Origin: Micropterix aruncella | Taxonomy: Eukaryota; Arthropoda; Insecta; Lepidoptera; Micropterigidae | Direction of reading: 5' to 3' | Assembly (NCBI GenBank): GCA_944548615.1 | Contig: OX155973.1 | Span: forward strand, 4,001,921-4,065,920 | Length of the DNA: 64,000 bases | Translations under genes and position numbers: made by a program | Part shown: one piece after another, positions 53,197-63,640 of the stretch | Numbering within the stretch: the first letter of the stretch is position 1 | Layout of the letters: every line of letters starts with the position of its first letter | The notes under the pieces: model-generated | What the model was told of the DNA's origin: nothing | Databases searched by the model: none | The model's input: only the letters and a program-made list of their open reading frames with translations

Positions 53197-56018
53197 AATG
53201 CAAACAAACCCCGGAACGGACGTCGCTGCCAAATATAATAGTCAATTCGATTTAATTTATTATTAAGGCTGTGCTAGACAGACTCTTTGTAATCATGGAT
53301 TGATGACACTAAAAATATCATTCTATTTCTATATAATTTGTGTATATTTTTGGTTGTTTCGAAAAATCCATGTTTGATCTCTGTTGAATTTGAGATGGCG
53401 ATATTGTGTTGTACAGGAATTGCAATTTAATAGTTTCTAAGTTATATTTACTTAAAGGAAATATTGACATATCTTTTTAAAAACATTTAAAAATGTTAAC
53501 AAACAAAAAAACCTGCGCATCTCGATATTCCCCTCCCCCCACCCCTTCTACCCCCTACTGATTATTCTGAAATTCAAATTTTGTGACATCGCACTATTTC
53601 AATATTGAAAAAAGGATGGGACAAAACATCCCCACCGATCAAAAACGACCGGACATACGCCTTTGAGAAACTCTTTTCGTGAATGTCATTTGTTACGTCG
53701 CTGACTGTCATTGTGGTCAGTCTCAAATCATTTTGCGAGAAACACTACAGCCGAAGCAAAAATCTAATTGTATTTTAAAAAATCGTTTATTACATACAAT
53801 AAAACATTGTTTTTACATGTTAGTCATTAGAATAACAAACTAATCATCATATATTGAAACTGATATTGCGACCATAATGCGTCGCAGTTGTTACTTTGAT
53901 GGTTCCTCTCTCAACAAAAAAAATCACGATTGTGTCACCCCAAGACTTTTCCGGCTAGTAGCCAAGACTGATTTTATCTGAATATTAATTTCATAAATAA
54001 AATCTATGAGCGGCAGATGAACATGGTTGGGTTCCGTTGCAATTTCCTCGGGTAGTACGGTTCGTTTCTCGGCTAATCTCATCAATCTCATCATTTTACT
54101 CATTCCTAATTCAAATTTGTAACGTCATTACGCCCGTTCCAAATTCAAATTAGAGTATCACCAGCGGGTATTATCGAGATACGCATTTAAGTAATGCAGA
54201 TTGTCAAAAACGGTTGTGCTGATTATAAAGAATGAATGTTAATAAATATTTCTTATAATATAAAATAATAAATTTAGTATACGCTGACTGTTCTTCACGC
54301 ATATTTTTAAGAAATAAAACACGCTGTTTTGTCAAATTGAAAAATTGTTTTTTTTTCACATTTAAATGTTGCCGCAATTTTCTCGAATCGAACTGTCAAA
54401 AGCACTGGGAAGTTAAAAATAGCTATTAGCAGTAACTGCTACTTTTTTAGTTAACCTATACGAACGTAATAATAATAATAATAAAATGCTATATTCGTAC
54501 GAAAAGGCGAGCTTATTGCCTACAGGCAATATTTTAGAGCTAACGTACGTGATACGTCCGCTATATTATTGCCCGTACGCAGCAAAACGTATCCCGTATG
54601 TTCAAGTGAAAAAAAGTAAAAAATAAAAAAGCGACACCCACAAAGCGTGCGTGATACGTCAAATTGTTCCTACGACTCTAAATACAAAAAAGGGTCATAA
54701 ATGGGTCTATTGTTAAAAAAGTTTTCTGGTATATTGTAAACCAGTATCCCTAAACCAGGAAACCTTTTTAAAAAACCCAACGATTTTTTACCTACTTTTT
54801 TAATAATAAATAACCTAAAGATATGGCGGTTAATGCCGTCTCTTGTACACGAAATCGAAGCGCTCGGCGCTCACGCTGTAAGCGATTGTTTTAATTAATA
54901 TTAATTATTTTTATTGTATTCAGAAATCCTACAGCGTTACAGACTAATTAAATTTATTTTTCGAGAAACAGTGCTTCGGTAATTATTACAAATTATCTTG
55001 ACACGTTTCACTGCTCGATTAATTGTTTCCTAAAGTAGTGTCTTACAATAATTACAGTATACGATGTTATCAAAATTTAATTTAATTAAATCGCTTTACT
55101 ATCGAACTAGGTACAATATTTTTTAGTCGCAAACTCGATAAGTTCAACTAAGGCCGATGACTGGTTCGCACATATTAATGAAATACAGCATTTTTGATTT
55201 TAGAAAACCTTACAAATTACAAAATTTAAATTGTTGAAGAAAGATTTTTAAAAATTCAAAAGAAGAGAAATAGCAATACCTGGTAATTTTATTATAAGGA
55301 GTATTCAAATTTAGTGCATCAAAAAGGGTGTGATTTTGTGTGAGGGTGTGAGGGTGGATTTGTGTGTGAGAGGGTGCGAGCGTGTGAAGGTGGATATGTG
55401 TGTGGAAAAGTATGATTACTTTAAGATAGTGCTTTCTTTGTGGCGATATCAATAGAGTTGCTTTTGCAGCTTTGGAAAACAGATTAAAAGATAAATCAAA
55501 TATGTGAATATTTAAGAAATTGCCATTGTAGACGCGTAGAGTTTTCTTGAAATTTGAATTTCGAGAATAATTTGTTACTGTTTAGGAAATATGGAATAAG
55601 TTACGAGCTCTAATAGTTCTGCCAGGAATGGGAAAAGTTACTCTACTATCCAACGCAGGGCAATCTAGGTCATTCCTATAGCTTAAGTATATATTTAAGA
55701 TTTGTTTCCTGGCGACGGTTCTAAAATAAGACCATGTAGTACCGACTGAGTTACTTCAAGTAATCAGGGCTGACTTTGAGGAAGACCAAGAATTTTAGGA
55801 AACGACGCTGAAAGCGTTGAAGGCGATTTTTAGACACTTTAGCGCGGAAACCGAATAGTTATACCATACTGTAAAATTCTGCGGACATGCGTAAATCCGA
55901 GAGGCGTGTTTTTTGAAACAATACACAAAAAACATTTTTTTTTGTATACACAAGCGGTCTTCTGCATATAAAAATGTTTCAGGTTTAAACAATCATTTTG
56001 TGTAGATATCAAAATAAG
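53197..56018. other. 3' flank and intergenic DNA, repeat-rich
   Basis: 53926-53990 is an inverted GGCTACTTGCCGGGAAAG-family copy (GATTGTGTCACCCCAAGACT). (AAT)n lies at 54465-54485. GTGTGAGGGTG units lie at 55328-55400. AATAAA at 53798 is a possible polyadenylation signal for the preceding gene, but that is about 600 bp after the stop. No other gene is supported. Confidence 0.45.
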
Positions 56019-56107
56019 TTCCCACGAGGAAGACGTACTTTCAGATTTGGAGTCAGAGCATGCAGATTTCGAGTCAGACCGTATTTACGATATCGAAATT
56101 TTGACAT
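56019..56107 (+). other. acidic peptide-like segment, possible transposase N-terminus relic
   Basis: One frame reads SSHEEDVLSDLESEHADFES, then DRIYDIEIL and a stop. Clustered acidic residues of this kind occur near the N-terminus of piggyBac-like transposases, but nothing downstream supports that. No start codon in frame is nearby. (CT)n follows at 56206-56232. Confidence 0.25.
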
Positions 56108-56790
56108 AGAACAAAAAAGCTATTTCAACAAAGCTATTTCTTCATTAACGTCATGTTGCTTTTTTTAACACTTTATTATCGACTTTGTGTGTCCCATATA
56201 ACGAGTCTCTCTCTCTCTCTCCCTCTCTCTCTGATTAAGATAAAAAAGTATCTCCATTAGAATACATTGTCAATTTTTAACGCAAAGTGTTCACAAGATA
56301 ATATAACCTAAAAAGTGTTGACCGGCTGGTCTTTGCGGTGCGCGCAGCGGTTAAAAATTAAATAAACTCTTCCCCTCTTCACTCAAGCCCTCTCACCCGC
56401 GTGGGGATTTTTTCCCAAGTGGCCCGGGAAACAAAAATATTGTCTTTGCATACGTAAATGTTTATGGCCGCATCCTTTTGTTTCGATGTTTTTGTGTATT
56501 GTTTCGAAAAACACGCGCAGGAGACCCGACTATATACGCTTTTTAGCGTATTCATGTCATTGAAGGATTAGCATGCTCTTTGGAGAAAACCTAACATTTT
56601 AAAACCTTGCTTGCCGCAAGGTCAATATGCATATCAAACAAGAGCTTACAGTCAAGAATTAATACCAGATGTCGAAGTTCGCTGACTTCAGTGGTCGTAG
56701 AGTAATAAAAAACGGTAGGTGTATTTTCATTTGTTGTTGATGCAGGTTAACTTCATTTTGTGACATTTCGCTGCATCTCTCTGACTCTCA

Positions 56791-56965
56791 GCTGCAACGG
56801 GCGAACCTGTCACCCCAGGAACGTATTGATCGTACTTTTAACCCGGAATCAAACGCAGAGACTTAGGGACAACACAGACTATCTCCGCCAGCAAGCTCGC
56901 AAGAGACCAACGTTTTACCGTGAGGCACTGGCACAGTTAATTGGCTCACGCCGCACGATGCCCAG
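56791..56965 (+). repeat. dispersed repeat, GGGCGAACCCGTC family, copy 4
   Basis: It begins CAGCTGCAACGGGCGAACCT and carries a diverged AGAGACCAACGTTTTACCGT block. The inverted terminus GGGGTGACGGGTTCGCC is found at 60545-60582, beyond RpL7A exon 3. Confidence 0.6.
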
Positions 56966-57056
56966 TCTCAGCAGCGCCCGAGGTGTTCCCCCAGAGGATC
57001 TGATCCACCTGTCCACGACAAAACCGAGACAGGGTTCATAGAGTTCTTTCCAGGTT

Positions 57057-57160
57057 TGTCCCTCTTCGAGAAGACTACCGGATAAGAGTTGAACCGTTAG
57101 TTGAGCCGACCCAAGGTAACAAACAGGTCGTATGGCACAAGCTGCACGAAACCGTTTGCT
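57057..57160 (-). repeat. dispersed repeat shared with 6735 and 59950
   Basis: CCTCTTCGAGAAGACTACCG, GAGCCGACCCAAGGTAACAA and TATGGCACAAGCTGCACGAA form the inverse of the 6735-6820 order. Confidence 0.5.
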
Positions 57161-57189
57161 GCCGTATTTCCGAGTACAGTACGCAAAGA

Positions 57190-57425
57190 AGTCATCAAGA
57201 ATATCGCCAAGTCATTCGCGTAAGACAGGTATGTGAAGAGAATGGGAGAAGCAAACCGCAACGTCATTGACAAAAATATTAAAAAGTAATGACCAAGAAA
57301 AGAACACTGTGGTGCTCCAGAAGGTGCAACCGATTTTAAAACCTCGGCGACGATTTCTTATATACGAAAACCATCTTAATAAGTCGACGAGGTCGTGACT
57401 TTTGTTGACTAGATGTGATATCATT
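57190..57425 (-). pseudogene. degenerate non-LTR reverse transcriptase fragment
   Basis: On the minus strand two frames together show LLRWFSYIRNRRRGFKI, GAPQCSF (for GVPQGS), LLFNIFVNDVAVCFSHS and YANDLAIFL (for FADDxAIF). The catalytic pair has changed to A-N-D, and at least one frameshift separates the motifs. Only about 75 codons remain. It lies 216 bp or less upstream of the RpL7A start, so it bounds the RpL7A promoter. Confidence 0.7.
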
Positions 57426-57580
57426 GGTAAATTACCACTCTTTCGAAAATAGCAGCTACATTTCTAGGATTGCACAGCTCTACTTACCAAAGACAAACAT
57501 CCCGTTCTGACAGCTGTCTGTAGCTCTGTAGTTTTTGGGCCTTCCTTTTATGCGGCCATTTCTGCCGGATACCGTGTAAT

Positions 57581-57640
57581 TTTCTTTTCGCCGCGAATCT
57601 GTCCGTGGCGCGGTAATCTTAAGTTTAAATACCATCCAGA
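57581..57640 (+). promoter_or_regulatory. RpL7A candidate TCT/TOP initiator and 5' leader
   Basis: TTTCTTTTC at 57581-57589 fits the pyrimidine initiator (YYCTTTYY) used by insect ribosomal protein genes and would give a short leader starting with a pyrimidine tract. A second candidate, CCTTCCTTTTATG, lies at 57540-57552. The start site is predicted from motif and distance to the ATG. Confidence 0.5.
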
Positions 57641-57655
57641 ATGGTTCAAAAGAAG
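57641..57655 (+). CDS. RpL7A: ribosomal protein L7A (eL8), exon 1
   Basis: The ATG at 57641 gives MVQKK and the exon ends at AAG before GTTGGT. This matches the start of lepidopteran RpL7A as I know it, and exon 2 continues PKKKIGKK in phase 0. The gene encodes eL8 of the 60S ribosomal subunit. The donor GTTGGT departs from the usual GTRAGT. Intron 1 is 409 bp and contains a U24-like snoRNA. The window covers 167 codons over five exons, against about 260-270 residues in the family. The C-terminal third lies beyond the right edge. Confidence 0.85.
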
Positions 57656-57921
57656 GTTGGTTTTCTATGTTATCCAAATTTTTCGATATTTCGTTAACTG
57701 TGCTAGGTTTTCGTGGTGTGTTTTGTGTCAATTGCCATGGGTGCAGTGATGCCACATTCCAGCGTTATTCACGAATTTGTGTTGTTATAGTGTAAATCGG
57801 AGTGTTTGTGCTGCTGATCGAAAATACGCGTTTAAAATTGCGTATGCGTGTTTCTTTTATCCAAAAAAATATATAGTTGAGGTTATTTTCATTGTTTCCA
57901 TCTGCTACGACACCAAATTTG

Positions 57922-57996
57922 TTGATTGTGATGATTTTTCACTATCCTAACGCCGTGATGGACGTTTTCAACTATCACCAAGATCTCTGATGTGTA
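57922..57996 (+). ncRNA. C/D box snoRNA U24 (SNORD24) homologue in RpL7A intron 1
   Basis: Box C GTGATGA is at 57928-57934 and box D CTGA at 57987-57990, with C' GTGATGG at 57955-57961 and a D'-like CTAA at 57945-57948. Upstream of box D, CACCAAGATCTCTGA contains CACCAAGATCT, complementary to the conserved 28S rRNA AGATCTTGGTG. This closely matches the vertebrate U24 end CACCAAGATCGCTGATG. U24 guides 2'-O-methylation of 28S rRNA and is also intronic in vertebrate RPL7A. It should be released by debranching and trimming of the spliced intron. The terminal stem looks weak. Confidence 0.85.
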
Positions 57997-58064
57997 TTTT
58001 TTCTTTTGAAAACAAGGTTTTTTTTTGTTCGGTTTTAAATGCCTTTTTTCTATTTCTTTTGCAG

Positions 58065-58179
58065 CCCAAGAAGAAGATTGGCAAGAAGGTGGCTGCAGCC
58101 CCTTTGGTGGTCAAGAAAGTCGAACCCAAGAAGGAAGTGAACCCTTTGTTCGAGAAGAGGACGCGAAATTTCGGAATTG
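58065..58179 (+). CDS. RpL7A: ribosomal protein L7A, exon 2
   Basis: The acceptor TTTCTTTTGCAG ends at 58064 and the donor is GTCAGT at 58180. The 115-bp exon encodes [20 protein letters not shown], then [18 protein letters not shown], and the first base of a Gly codon completed by exon 3 (phase 1). This is the lysine-rich N-terminal extension of eL8 followed by the conserved NPLFEKR-NFGIGQ segment. Confidence 0.95.
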
Positions 58180-58424
58180 GTCAGTTTTTAGATTTATCGA
58201 GTTGTCATGCCCGATTCTAACAGATTATTTGTTACAAACAAGACAAAAAGGAATATTACCATGCACAATTTAAAAAAGGAGAAGTTTACAGTTCTTCGCG
58301 TTGGACATACTGACCTTATTACTTGAGGGTGTTAGCTAAAAGCAGTATATAAACAGACGGACCTAGGAATTAATGTCTTTCATGACCTAAAGTAGGAGAC
58401 ACGTTGTTGGGATACCTTGTAAAG

Positions 58425-59021
58425 CGCTATCTGAAAAGGAGTTGGTAAACGACACCCCATCTAACCTCAAATAGCTGATTTACACTCGCGCCTCGTGTCC
58501 GTGTCTAGCCTCGCGCCCCGCCATTTGTATCGAGGGCTTTGTTGCATCCACTGTCTACTAATTGTCAGGTTTTCCAAATACTTTAGGGGTAATAATTAAA
58601 ATTACATCTTTCCTAGCACGCCAGCACCAGGTGTCCCGAAATCTGGCCTATTGACTGTAACCCGGCATTCTTTGGCCAAAATACTGTCTGACCTGGAAGT
58701 ATCAGCTTTTCCAAAAGTCTTGCGCTTTTTTGCCGCTGGCTTCTCGACTATTCGTCGCGATGTCCTTTGACTTGTGCCCTAAAAACCACTCCCAACGCGA
58801 ACGGCGAGACGAGCGAGACGAGATGCGGGTGCCCGTTCACACTCTCGTCTCGCGCTTCTTCCCGCGCCTCGCGCGAAGGTGTAAATGAGCTAAAAGACCG
58901 ACAGTGGTCCGCCACCTGAAAAACAAACAACTTTAGGACACATTCTGGAAAAAAGTGTTATGTATGATGCTGATGATTCTAGAGCAAAAGCGGTAACTCA
59001 AACAATAGCTGAACAAATATG
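58425..59021 (+). pseudogene. hAT-like transposase fragment, copy 2, split by a MITE
   Basis: It matches 46161-46329 (AGCGCTATCTGAAAAGGAGT, AACGACACCCCATCTAACCT, GACCGACAGTGGTCCGCCAC) and continues to a segment reading HILEKSVMYDADDSRAKAVT and QTIAEQICID. A 421-bp MITE interrupts it at 58472-58892, and a tRNA-derived SINE ends it at 59022. Several substitutions break the frame. It is relic DNA inside RpL7A intron 2. Confidence 0.65.
58472..58892. mobile_element. MITE inserted in the hAT relic
   Basis: The ends TAGCTGATTTACAC and GTGTAAATGAGCTA are inverted repeats, followed inward by GCGCGAGGC-like segments. AAA is duplicated at both sides (58469-58471, 58893-58895). The uninterrupted sequence CTCAAAGACCGACAG is visible at 46231-46250, so the insertion limits are supported by an in-window empty site. 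Three-base duplications fit PIF/Harbinger or CACTA-type elements. Confidence 0.8.
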
Positions 59022-59230
59022 TATAGACACGGCCCGGTGGCATAGTGGTTAGGTCGCCTGATCTTACGTCGTAAGGTTCCGGGTTCGATTCCCAGTTGGG
59101 TCACCATTTTCCGTTGGGATCTAATTAACGGAATTGCATTTTCAGTTCTGTCGATCGAATGCAATAACAAGACACACACTTACACACATGTTACACGCAT
59201 ACATATGAACACTTTATAGTAGGGTTGGTT
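59022..59230 (+). mobile_element. tRNA-derived SINE in RpL7A intron 2
   Basis: The head is tRNA-like. The A box region reads TGGCATAGTGGTTAGG and the B box GGGTTCGATTCCC, both strong polymerase III promoter matches. GGCCCGG can pair with TTGGGTC as an acceptor stem. The anticodon region (CTTACGTCGTAAG) folds as an over-long stem, unlike a working tRNA. A non-tRNA body follows (TCCGTTGGGATCTAATTAAC onward). It is inserted in the hAT relic. The 3' limit is uncertain. Confidence 0.75.
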
Positions 59231-59429
59231 GTAAGAAATTGTCATATGACAATAAACCCGCCCATTGTGAAATTTCGCAATAAAGGGTAGAAACAAGCTG
59301 TTTTGATTTAGTAAATAAATGGGGGTTTAGTAAACAGATAGTAAATAAACAGAGAAAACAAGTAGTAAATAAATAGTGATTTAGTAAATAAAGATTTTTT
59401 TATCAAAACAATCTTGAAAACTCTGTCAA

Positions 59430-59506
59430 TACACTATGATGATTATAGAAACCTGAGATAACTGTGATGTTATTATATCTAACGAGCTTTTTAACACTGA
59501 TTAAAA
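59430..59506 (+). ncRNA. C/D box snoRNA U36-type (SNORD36) in RpL7A intron 2
   Basis: Box C ATGATGA is at 59436-59442, D' CTGA at 59453-59456, C' GTGATGT at 59464-59470 and D CTGA at 59497-59500. The guide AACGAGCTTTTTAACA before box D is complementary over 14 bases to the universally conserved 18S rRNA GTTAAAAAGCTCGT. The fifth base before box D pairs with the first A of AAAAA, the position modified under U36 guidance in vertebrates (Am668 in human, from memory). It ends about 70 bp before exon 3, the usual distance for intronic C/D RNAs. Confidence 0.88.
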
Positions 59507-59576
59507 AGATCTAATCTTAGTTTTAAGCGAGTCTTTCTAATAATGTTCACGGGGTCTTTTCGTTGTCGATTTCCAG

Positions 59577-59726
59577 GTCAGGATATCCAGCCGACGCGTG
59601 ACTTGTTCCGCTTCGTGAAATGGCCCAAGTACATCCGCATCCAGCGGCAGAAGGCCGTTCTCCAGAGCAGGCTGAAGGTGCCGCCGCCTATCAACCAGTT
59701 CTCTCAGACCCTCGACAAACAGACAG
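59577..59726 (+). CDS. RpL7A: ribosomal protein L7A, exon 3
   Basis: The acceptor GATTTCCAG ends at 59576 and the donor is GTAAGA at 59727. The 150-bp exon encodes [20 protein letters not shown], then [20 protein letters not shown] and FSQTLDKQT, with split codons in phase 1 at both ends. This is one of the most conserved segments of eL8. Nothing abnormal is seen. Confidence 0.97.
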
Positions 59727-59949
59727 GTAAGAAGGTTTCTTTAGCTCATCCGGTTAGATGTCAGTTTTCCACCTCAGGGGCAGAGAATCTTGGGCCCAAT
59801 ACTACAGGAGATGCAGCGCAGGGAGCAAGGGCTCCAATCCACCGTTCGTCGCCCAGCCGAGGTGGAAAAATACCACCTCGACAAGATCACCGAGGCAAAT
59901 AAGGCGAAAGCGGAGTTCTGCCTTTTTTACTTTCGTTAGTGAACGGTTT

Positions 59950-60160
59950 CGTGCAGGTTGTGCCACAAGGTCCACTGTTCTCGGATTGGCTCAACTCACG
60001 ATTCATCTCCTATTCAGAAGCCTCCTCGTGTGGAAGGCTACCCCGGGTAAGACTCGCATCTCAGGCCTCAAAGCCGGTTTCTCCCGGCAGGATTGCATCC
60101 CGGCGCAACTGGACGGTTTGCGCACCGTTCGGTGAAGCCAATCGGTTGTGCATTCTGACT
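59950..60160 (+). repeat. dispersed repeat shared with 6735 and 57057, RpL7A intron 3
   Basis: GTGCCACAAGGTCCACTGTT, GATTGGCTCAACTCACGATT and AGCCTCCTCGTGTGGAAGG follow the same order as 6740-6820. Then CCGTTCGGTGAAGCCAATCG, related inversely to 41285-41310, follows. The unit belongs to an unnamed dispersed family. Confidence 0.5.
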
Positions 60161-60544
60161 AATTGCTGAAAGAGTCTGGAGACTATGGAAATACACTGTC
60201 TCCTAAGCAGCAGGGTGTATGTTCACCTGTTGTCATGCCACTCTTGAAATGACCTCGGGCCACTCGATCTCGTGTAGCACTACAGACAAAGAACGCCCAG
60301 GTCTGCGATAAATTGTAATTAGTAGTATACGACTTTGGACCTGTAACCAGTCGGGAGGACGGAGGTATCCTGAAGGTTAATTCCAGACGGAGATATCCTA
60401 CTAAAGCTGGTAGCTAGGGTGCGAGGCTGCCCTCCGGTGCCTCGCCGTAAGGCTGCTGGCGAGCTAGACAGTAGATTGTCTCGTCTCTAAGTCTTCTACG
60501 CTCATCCCACGGCTAAAAGAATGATTATATATCGTTATACCAGC

Positions 60545-60582
60545 CTGGGGTGACGGGTTCGCCAGTTGTAGTCGACACCGCC
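60545..60582 (-). repeat. inverted terminus of the GGGCGAACCCGTC family, RpL7A intron 3
   Basis: GCCTGGGGTGACGGGTTCGC and CAGTTGTAGTCGACACC form the inverse of the start of 56791. Because exons 1-3 lie between them, the two ends cannot be one normal transposon without carrying the gene. They are more likely two independent insertions. Confidence 0.55.
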
Positions 60583-61450
60583 CTACTGCCTTTTTTACTT
60601 AAAATTCGTTTACAGAAATGACGTTCTGAAAAAAATGACCGACCTAATGAAGAGTGGCTTCATGAATGGTGATAGTTTTTTTGTAGAAAAAACTATTGCT
60701 CTTTTGTATTCCTCCTCCAATGCACTGAAAGGTTATGGTTGTATGACTGCCACCAGAGATGCTGGCATTGTATTTAAATACTTTTCAGCATACAATTTCA
60801 GACCCCAGTAACCTCGCTCGTTGGAGCTATTCTTAGGATAGTTCATGTCCACTTTGTAGCAATACTCCTTGCACAGCCGGACATACTCTAGCTGGCTGAA
60901 AGGCGGCCTTAGATCAAAGACAGTACACATACTGCCATGGCAATGTTCTGGCTGTTATTCGCAAGGTAATTAGCCTCTCAGTGACTCCAAACCCCGAATA
61001 GTTTATGCGGGATGTCTCTAAAAGCAAGAAACTAACCTTTCTCTGTAATCGAGAAAGCTTCAGGTTGGATTCTAGAGGTCGATTTGGTCTTTAAGCAATA
61101 TAAATTCCCTGAAACTCTCGGATGCGCTCTCCGTCCAGATGCAACTCTGTTACTCCCTATCTCGGAAGAAAGCCCTTATTGTAGAATTAACTGTTTCGTA
61201 GGAATCAAATATCCCATAAGACCTCGAGTACAAATTGAATAAATACCATGATCTTGCAAATGCCGTCACCCGGAATGGCTTTACTGTTCACCTTCACGGG
61301 GTGGAAGTTGGCGCTCGTTGCCTGCCAGCCAAATTTTTGATACAAATCGTTGCCTGCCACCTCTTTAAAGATCTTGGTCTCTCCAGGAAAATAATCAACT
61401 CCTTCCTAAAAATAATTCATAAAACTGCAATTTCCGCATCTCAATTCATT

Positions 61451-61740
61451 AGCTTCGAAGGGGGGGAGTAAATGGGTGGTGGGTGAATCACATGTGGCGT
61501 CACAGCCAGTCTGGAGTCCACCACTCATCCCCCAATGTATAGATACAAACGGAGCTGCAGTGTATTTCACTGACTGGAATCAGGTCCATCATATTATTAT
61601 ACTTCAGGGGTGAGCGGTGGACTCCCGGCTGTGGTAGGTTTAGGACAGCTGTCTTGCCACATGAGAGCGTACACCTTACTACCCATTTACTCTCCCTTTG
61701 AAGCCATAGGATTTGAGAATAGTCTAACGATGGGCCCGAC
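61451..61740. mobile_element. short inverted/tandem element E, copy 2, RpL7A intron 3
   Basis: The left end CTTCGAAGGGGGGGAGTAAA and right end (61670-61703) TTTACTCTCCCTTTGAAG are inverted repeats. The blocks GGAGTCCACCACTCATCCCC and GTGGACTCCCGGCTGTGGTA match 49850-50135. It is followed by CGATGGGCCCGACT, like the end of copy 1. Confidence 0.65.
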
Positions 61741-61972
61741 TTTGCATTAGAAAACTTTTAATTCACATAGTAAAAGGGGAATTCAAAATTTGGCTAGAGT
61801 ATAGAAGATTTTGCTGTAATAATTAATTGGAGTTAAAGAAAATGTAACCCTTAGCTGTACACCCAATCGAGGCATACTATTATCACAGTATACCGGACAG
61901 TAGCTTCTCTTAAAACAAAAAGTGATGTCAGGAATCTTAAGGGCTACCACAAATCGTAATATGATGCTTCAG

Positions 61973-62005
61973 CGGGACGATGCTTCATCTTGAAGCATCG
62001 TCCCG
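61973..62005. repeat. perfect 15-bp hairpin, 3-base loop
   Basis: CGGGACGATGCTTCA and TGAAGCATCGTCCCG are exact inverted repeats around TCT. It lies in RpL7A intron 3. Function is unknown. Confidence 0.85.
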
Positions 62006-62299
62006 GTCACATTTACGGTGCCCCGGCGACACAGGTGCTATTGTGCCACCTATTTGTTCTGAGAATACCATATGGCGTCGACTCGAGCGGACACAAACTG
62101 CGTTCACAGCCCACAGCGCCGTAACTATGGGCCTAAGGCCGCGACATGACTGACACCTCGCCCCACTTCCGTCGCACCCTCTTCCCGCATTGCCTTGTAG
62201 CTCTTGAGTGAACTTACTGTGTGTTATTATACTGTGCTATTATGGTTGTGGCTGCAAGTGTCAATGAGCGACCTAAATAATTCGATCCGCTTGATAAGA

Positions 62300-62379
62300 A
62301 TGTTTAATGATGAGAATTTTTCTATGATAATTTGTGATTTTTTCAACAAATTCAACGAGCTTTTTAACACTGATAATAT
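62300..62379 (+). ncRNA. C/D box snoRNA U36-type, second copy, RpL7A intron 3
   Basis: Box C ATGATGA is at 62307-62313 and box D CTGA at 62370-62373. The 20 bases AACGAGCTTTTTAACACTGA, guide plus box D, are identical to those of the intron 2 snoRNA, while the rest differs, so this is a paralogue with the same 18S target. A C'-like TGTGATT is at about 62332-62338. TTA before box C can pair with TAA after box D as a short terminal stem. It ends about 70 bp before exon 4. Vertebrate RPL7A likewise carries two U36 variants. Confidence 0.82.
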
Positions 62380-62447
62380 GTTTTAAAAATATCAATAGGC
62401 GTCATACTTGCTCGGTTGAAATAATATCTTTTTTTATTACATTTCAG

Positions 62448-62536
62448 CTAAGAACCTCTTCAAAATCTTGGAGAAGTACAGGCCCGAGACTGAACTGCTG
62501 AGGAAACAGCGCTTGAAGGCCAGGGCTGAGGCTAAG
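62448..62536 (+). CDS. RpL7A: ribosomal protein L7A, exon 4
   Basis: The acceptor TTACATTTCAG ends at 62447 and the donor is GTGAGG at 62537. The 89-bp exon encodes (A)KNLFKILEKYRPETELLRK, then QRLKARAEAK, and ends in phase 0. It is a typical eL8 segment. Confidence 0.96.
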
Positions 62537-63173
62537 GTGAGGTAACATCTATATAAATCCTCTCATTGTACAACATGCAATGCAACGTTTGCACGATTCT
62601 TTTCCTGCGCAATTCTTTTCCGCCCGCCAGTTTACTGCGAGGTGTCTGATCAAGCTCTCGCTAATAACTCGCAAATACACCGTAACGGTCATGTTTGAAG
62701 TTTTTTTTCAAGCTCAGGGGCTAAGACATTACATAGGCTAGTAGAAAAAGCTCAGGCGTTCGTATCTGCATTGATTATCTCCATCTAGGCGTTAGTACCT
62801 GCTCACTACTTACCTAACCACTTGCAGTAAAACAAAATAGTCTTAAGAATACACTTATTTTATGTCAAAGCTTTTCAAAAATGGTCAAAAGTCGTTTAAT
62901 GTCAATTTTGTCAGGCCAATATCTAAAGAGGGACTGAATGAAAACGAATGAAAATTTTACATAATGTTCTTTATACACATAGGTATATCTCACAATAAAA
63001 TTGTTACTGAGACTCACAATAGAGCAGCAGTTGGACAAACTTTAATGAAAAATTAAGAAAGACTTCAGGAATATATTTTTAAAAATTATAGTATGTATGA
63101 AATCGATCCAAGTCTTTCTGTAAAAACATAGGGAAAAAATATCAATTGTTACTTTTGAAGACCATATTTTATT

Positions 63174-63640
63174 AACCCGTTGAGTATGAGTCAACCAAAT
63201 CTGGTCGCGAAACAATTATCCGTTGAGTACGAGTCGACCAAATCTGGTCGCGCGTTTTTTTCACTTTGACGTTCTCATATTTATTCATAATTATCTAATT
63301 GTTTTACAAAATGATATTTCAATATTCTATATTCGAAATTTCAATGCAATCATTTTGCAGTTGTTCTTTTTATGATTGGTGTAGTAGTTTCGTAGTTATA
63401 GTACTTTAAGTCGATGTCGCCGAAAATCCTGCAAAAGAGACAGATGCATCCATGAAAATACCCATTTACTCCAAAGGTTAATGCAAAAAAATCCTGGGAA
63501 ATAAAAATATTGAGCAGCATTGCTTGGGTGATTTGAAATGGAATGACAAAAGTGTTTTTAACGACAATTGCCGAATGGGAATACTCGAAATAAGATACTC
63601 GTGCTATAATCTGCACAGTAACATCAGTGGTTTCCCGCTT
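63174..63640. mobile_element. TTAA-flanked non-autonomous element, copy 2, RpL7A intron 4
   Basis: The left end TTAACCCGTTGAGTATGAGT and the block at 63285-63360 match the element at 42219-42862 in inverted orientation. A 40-bp unit (CGTTGAGTA(T/C)GAGTC(A/G)ACC, AAATCTGGTCGCG) is tandemly duplicated at 63180-63252. The right limit is not clear. A decayed half copy of the palindromic family (CCCTGGACAACGGCAG) lies beyond, at about 63685-63760. Confidence 0.6.

Noticed and set aside
59026..59104. A functional tRNA gene
   Set aside because: The A and B boxes are good, but the anticodon arm does not form a normal 7-base loop and a SINE-like body follows.
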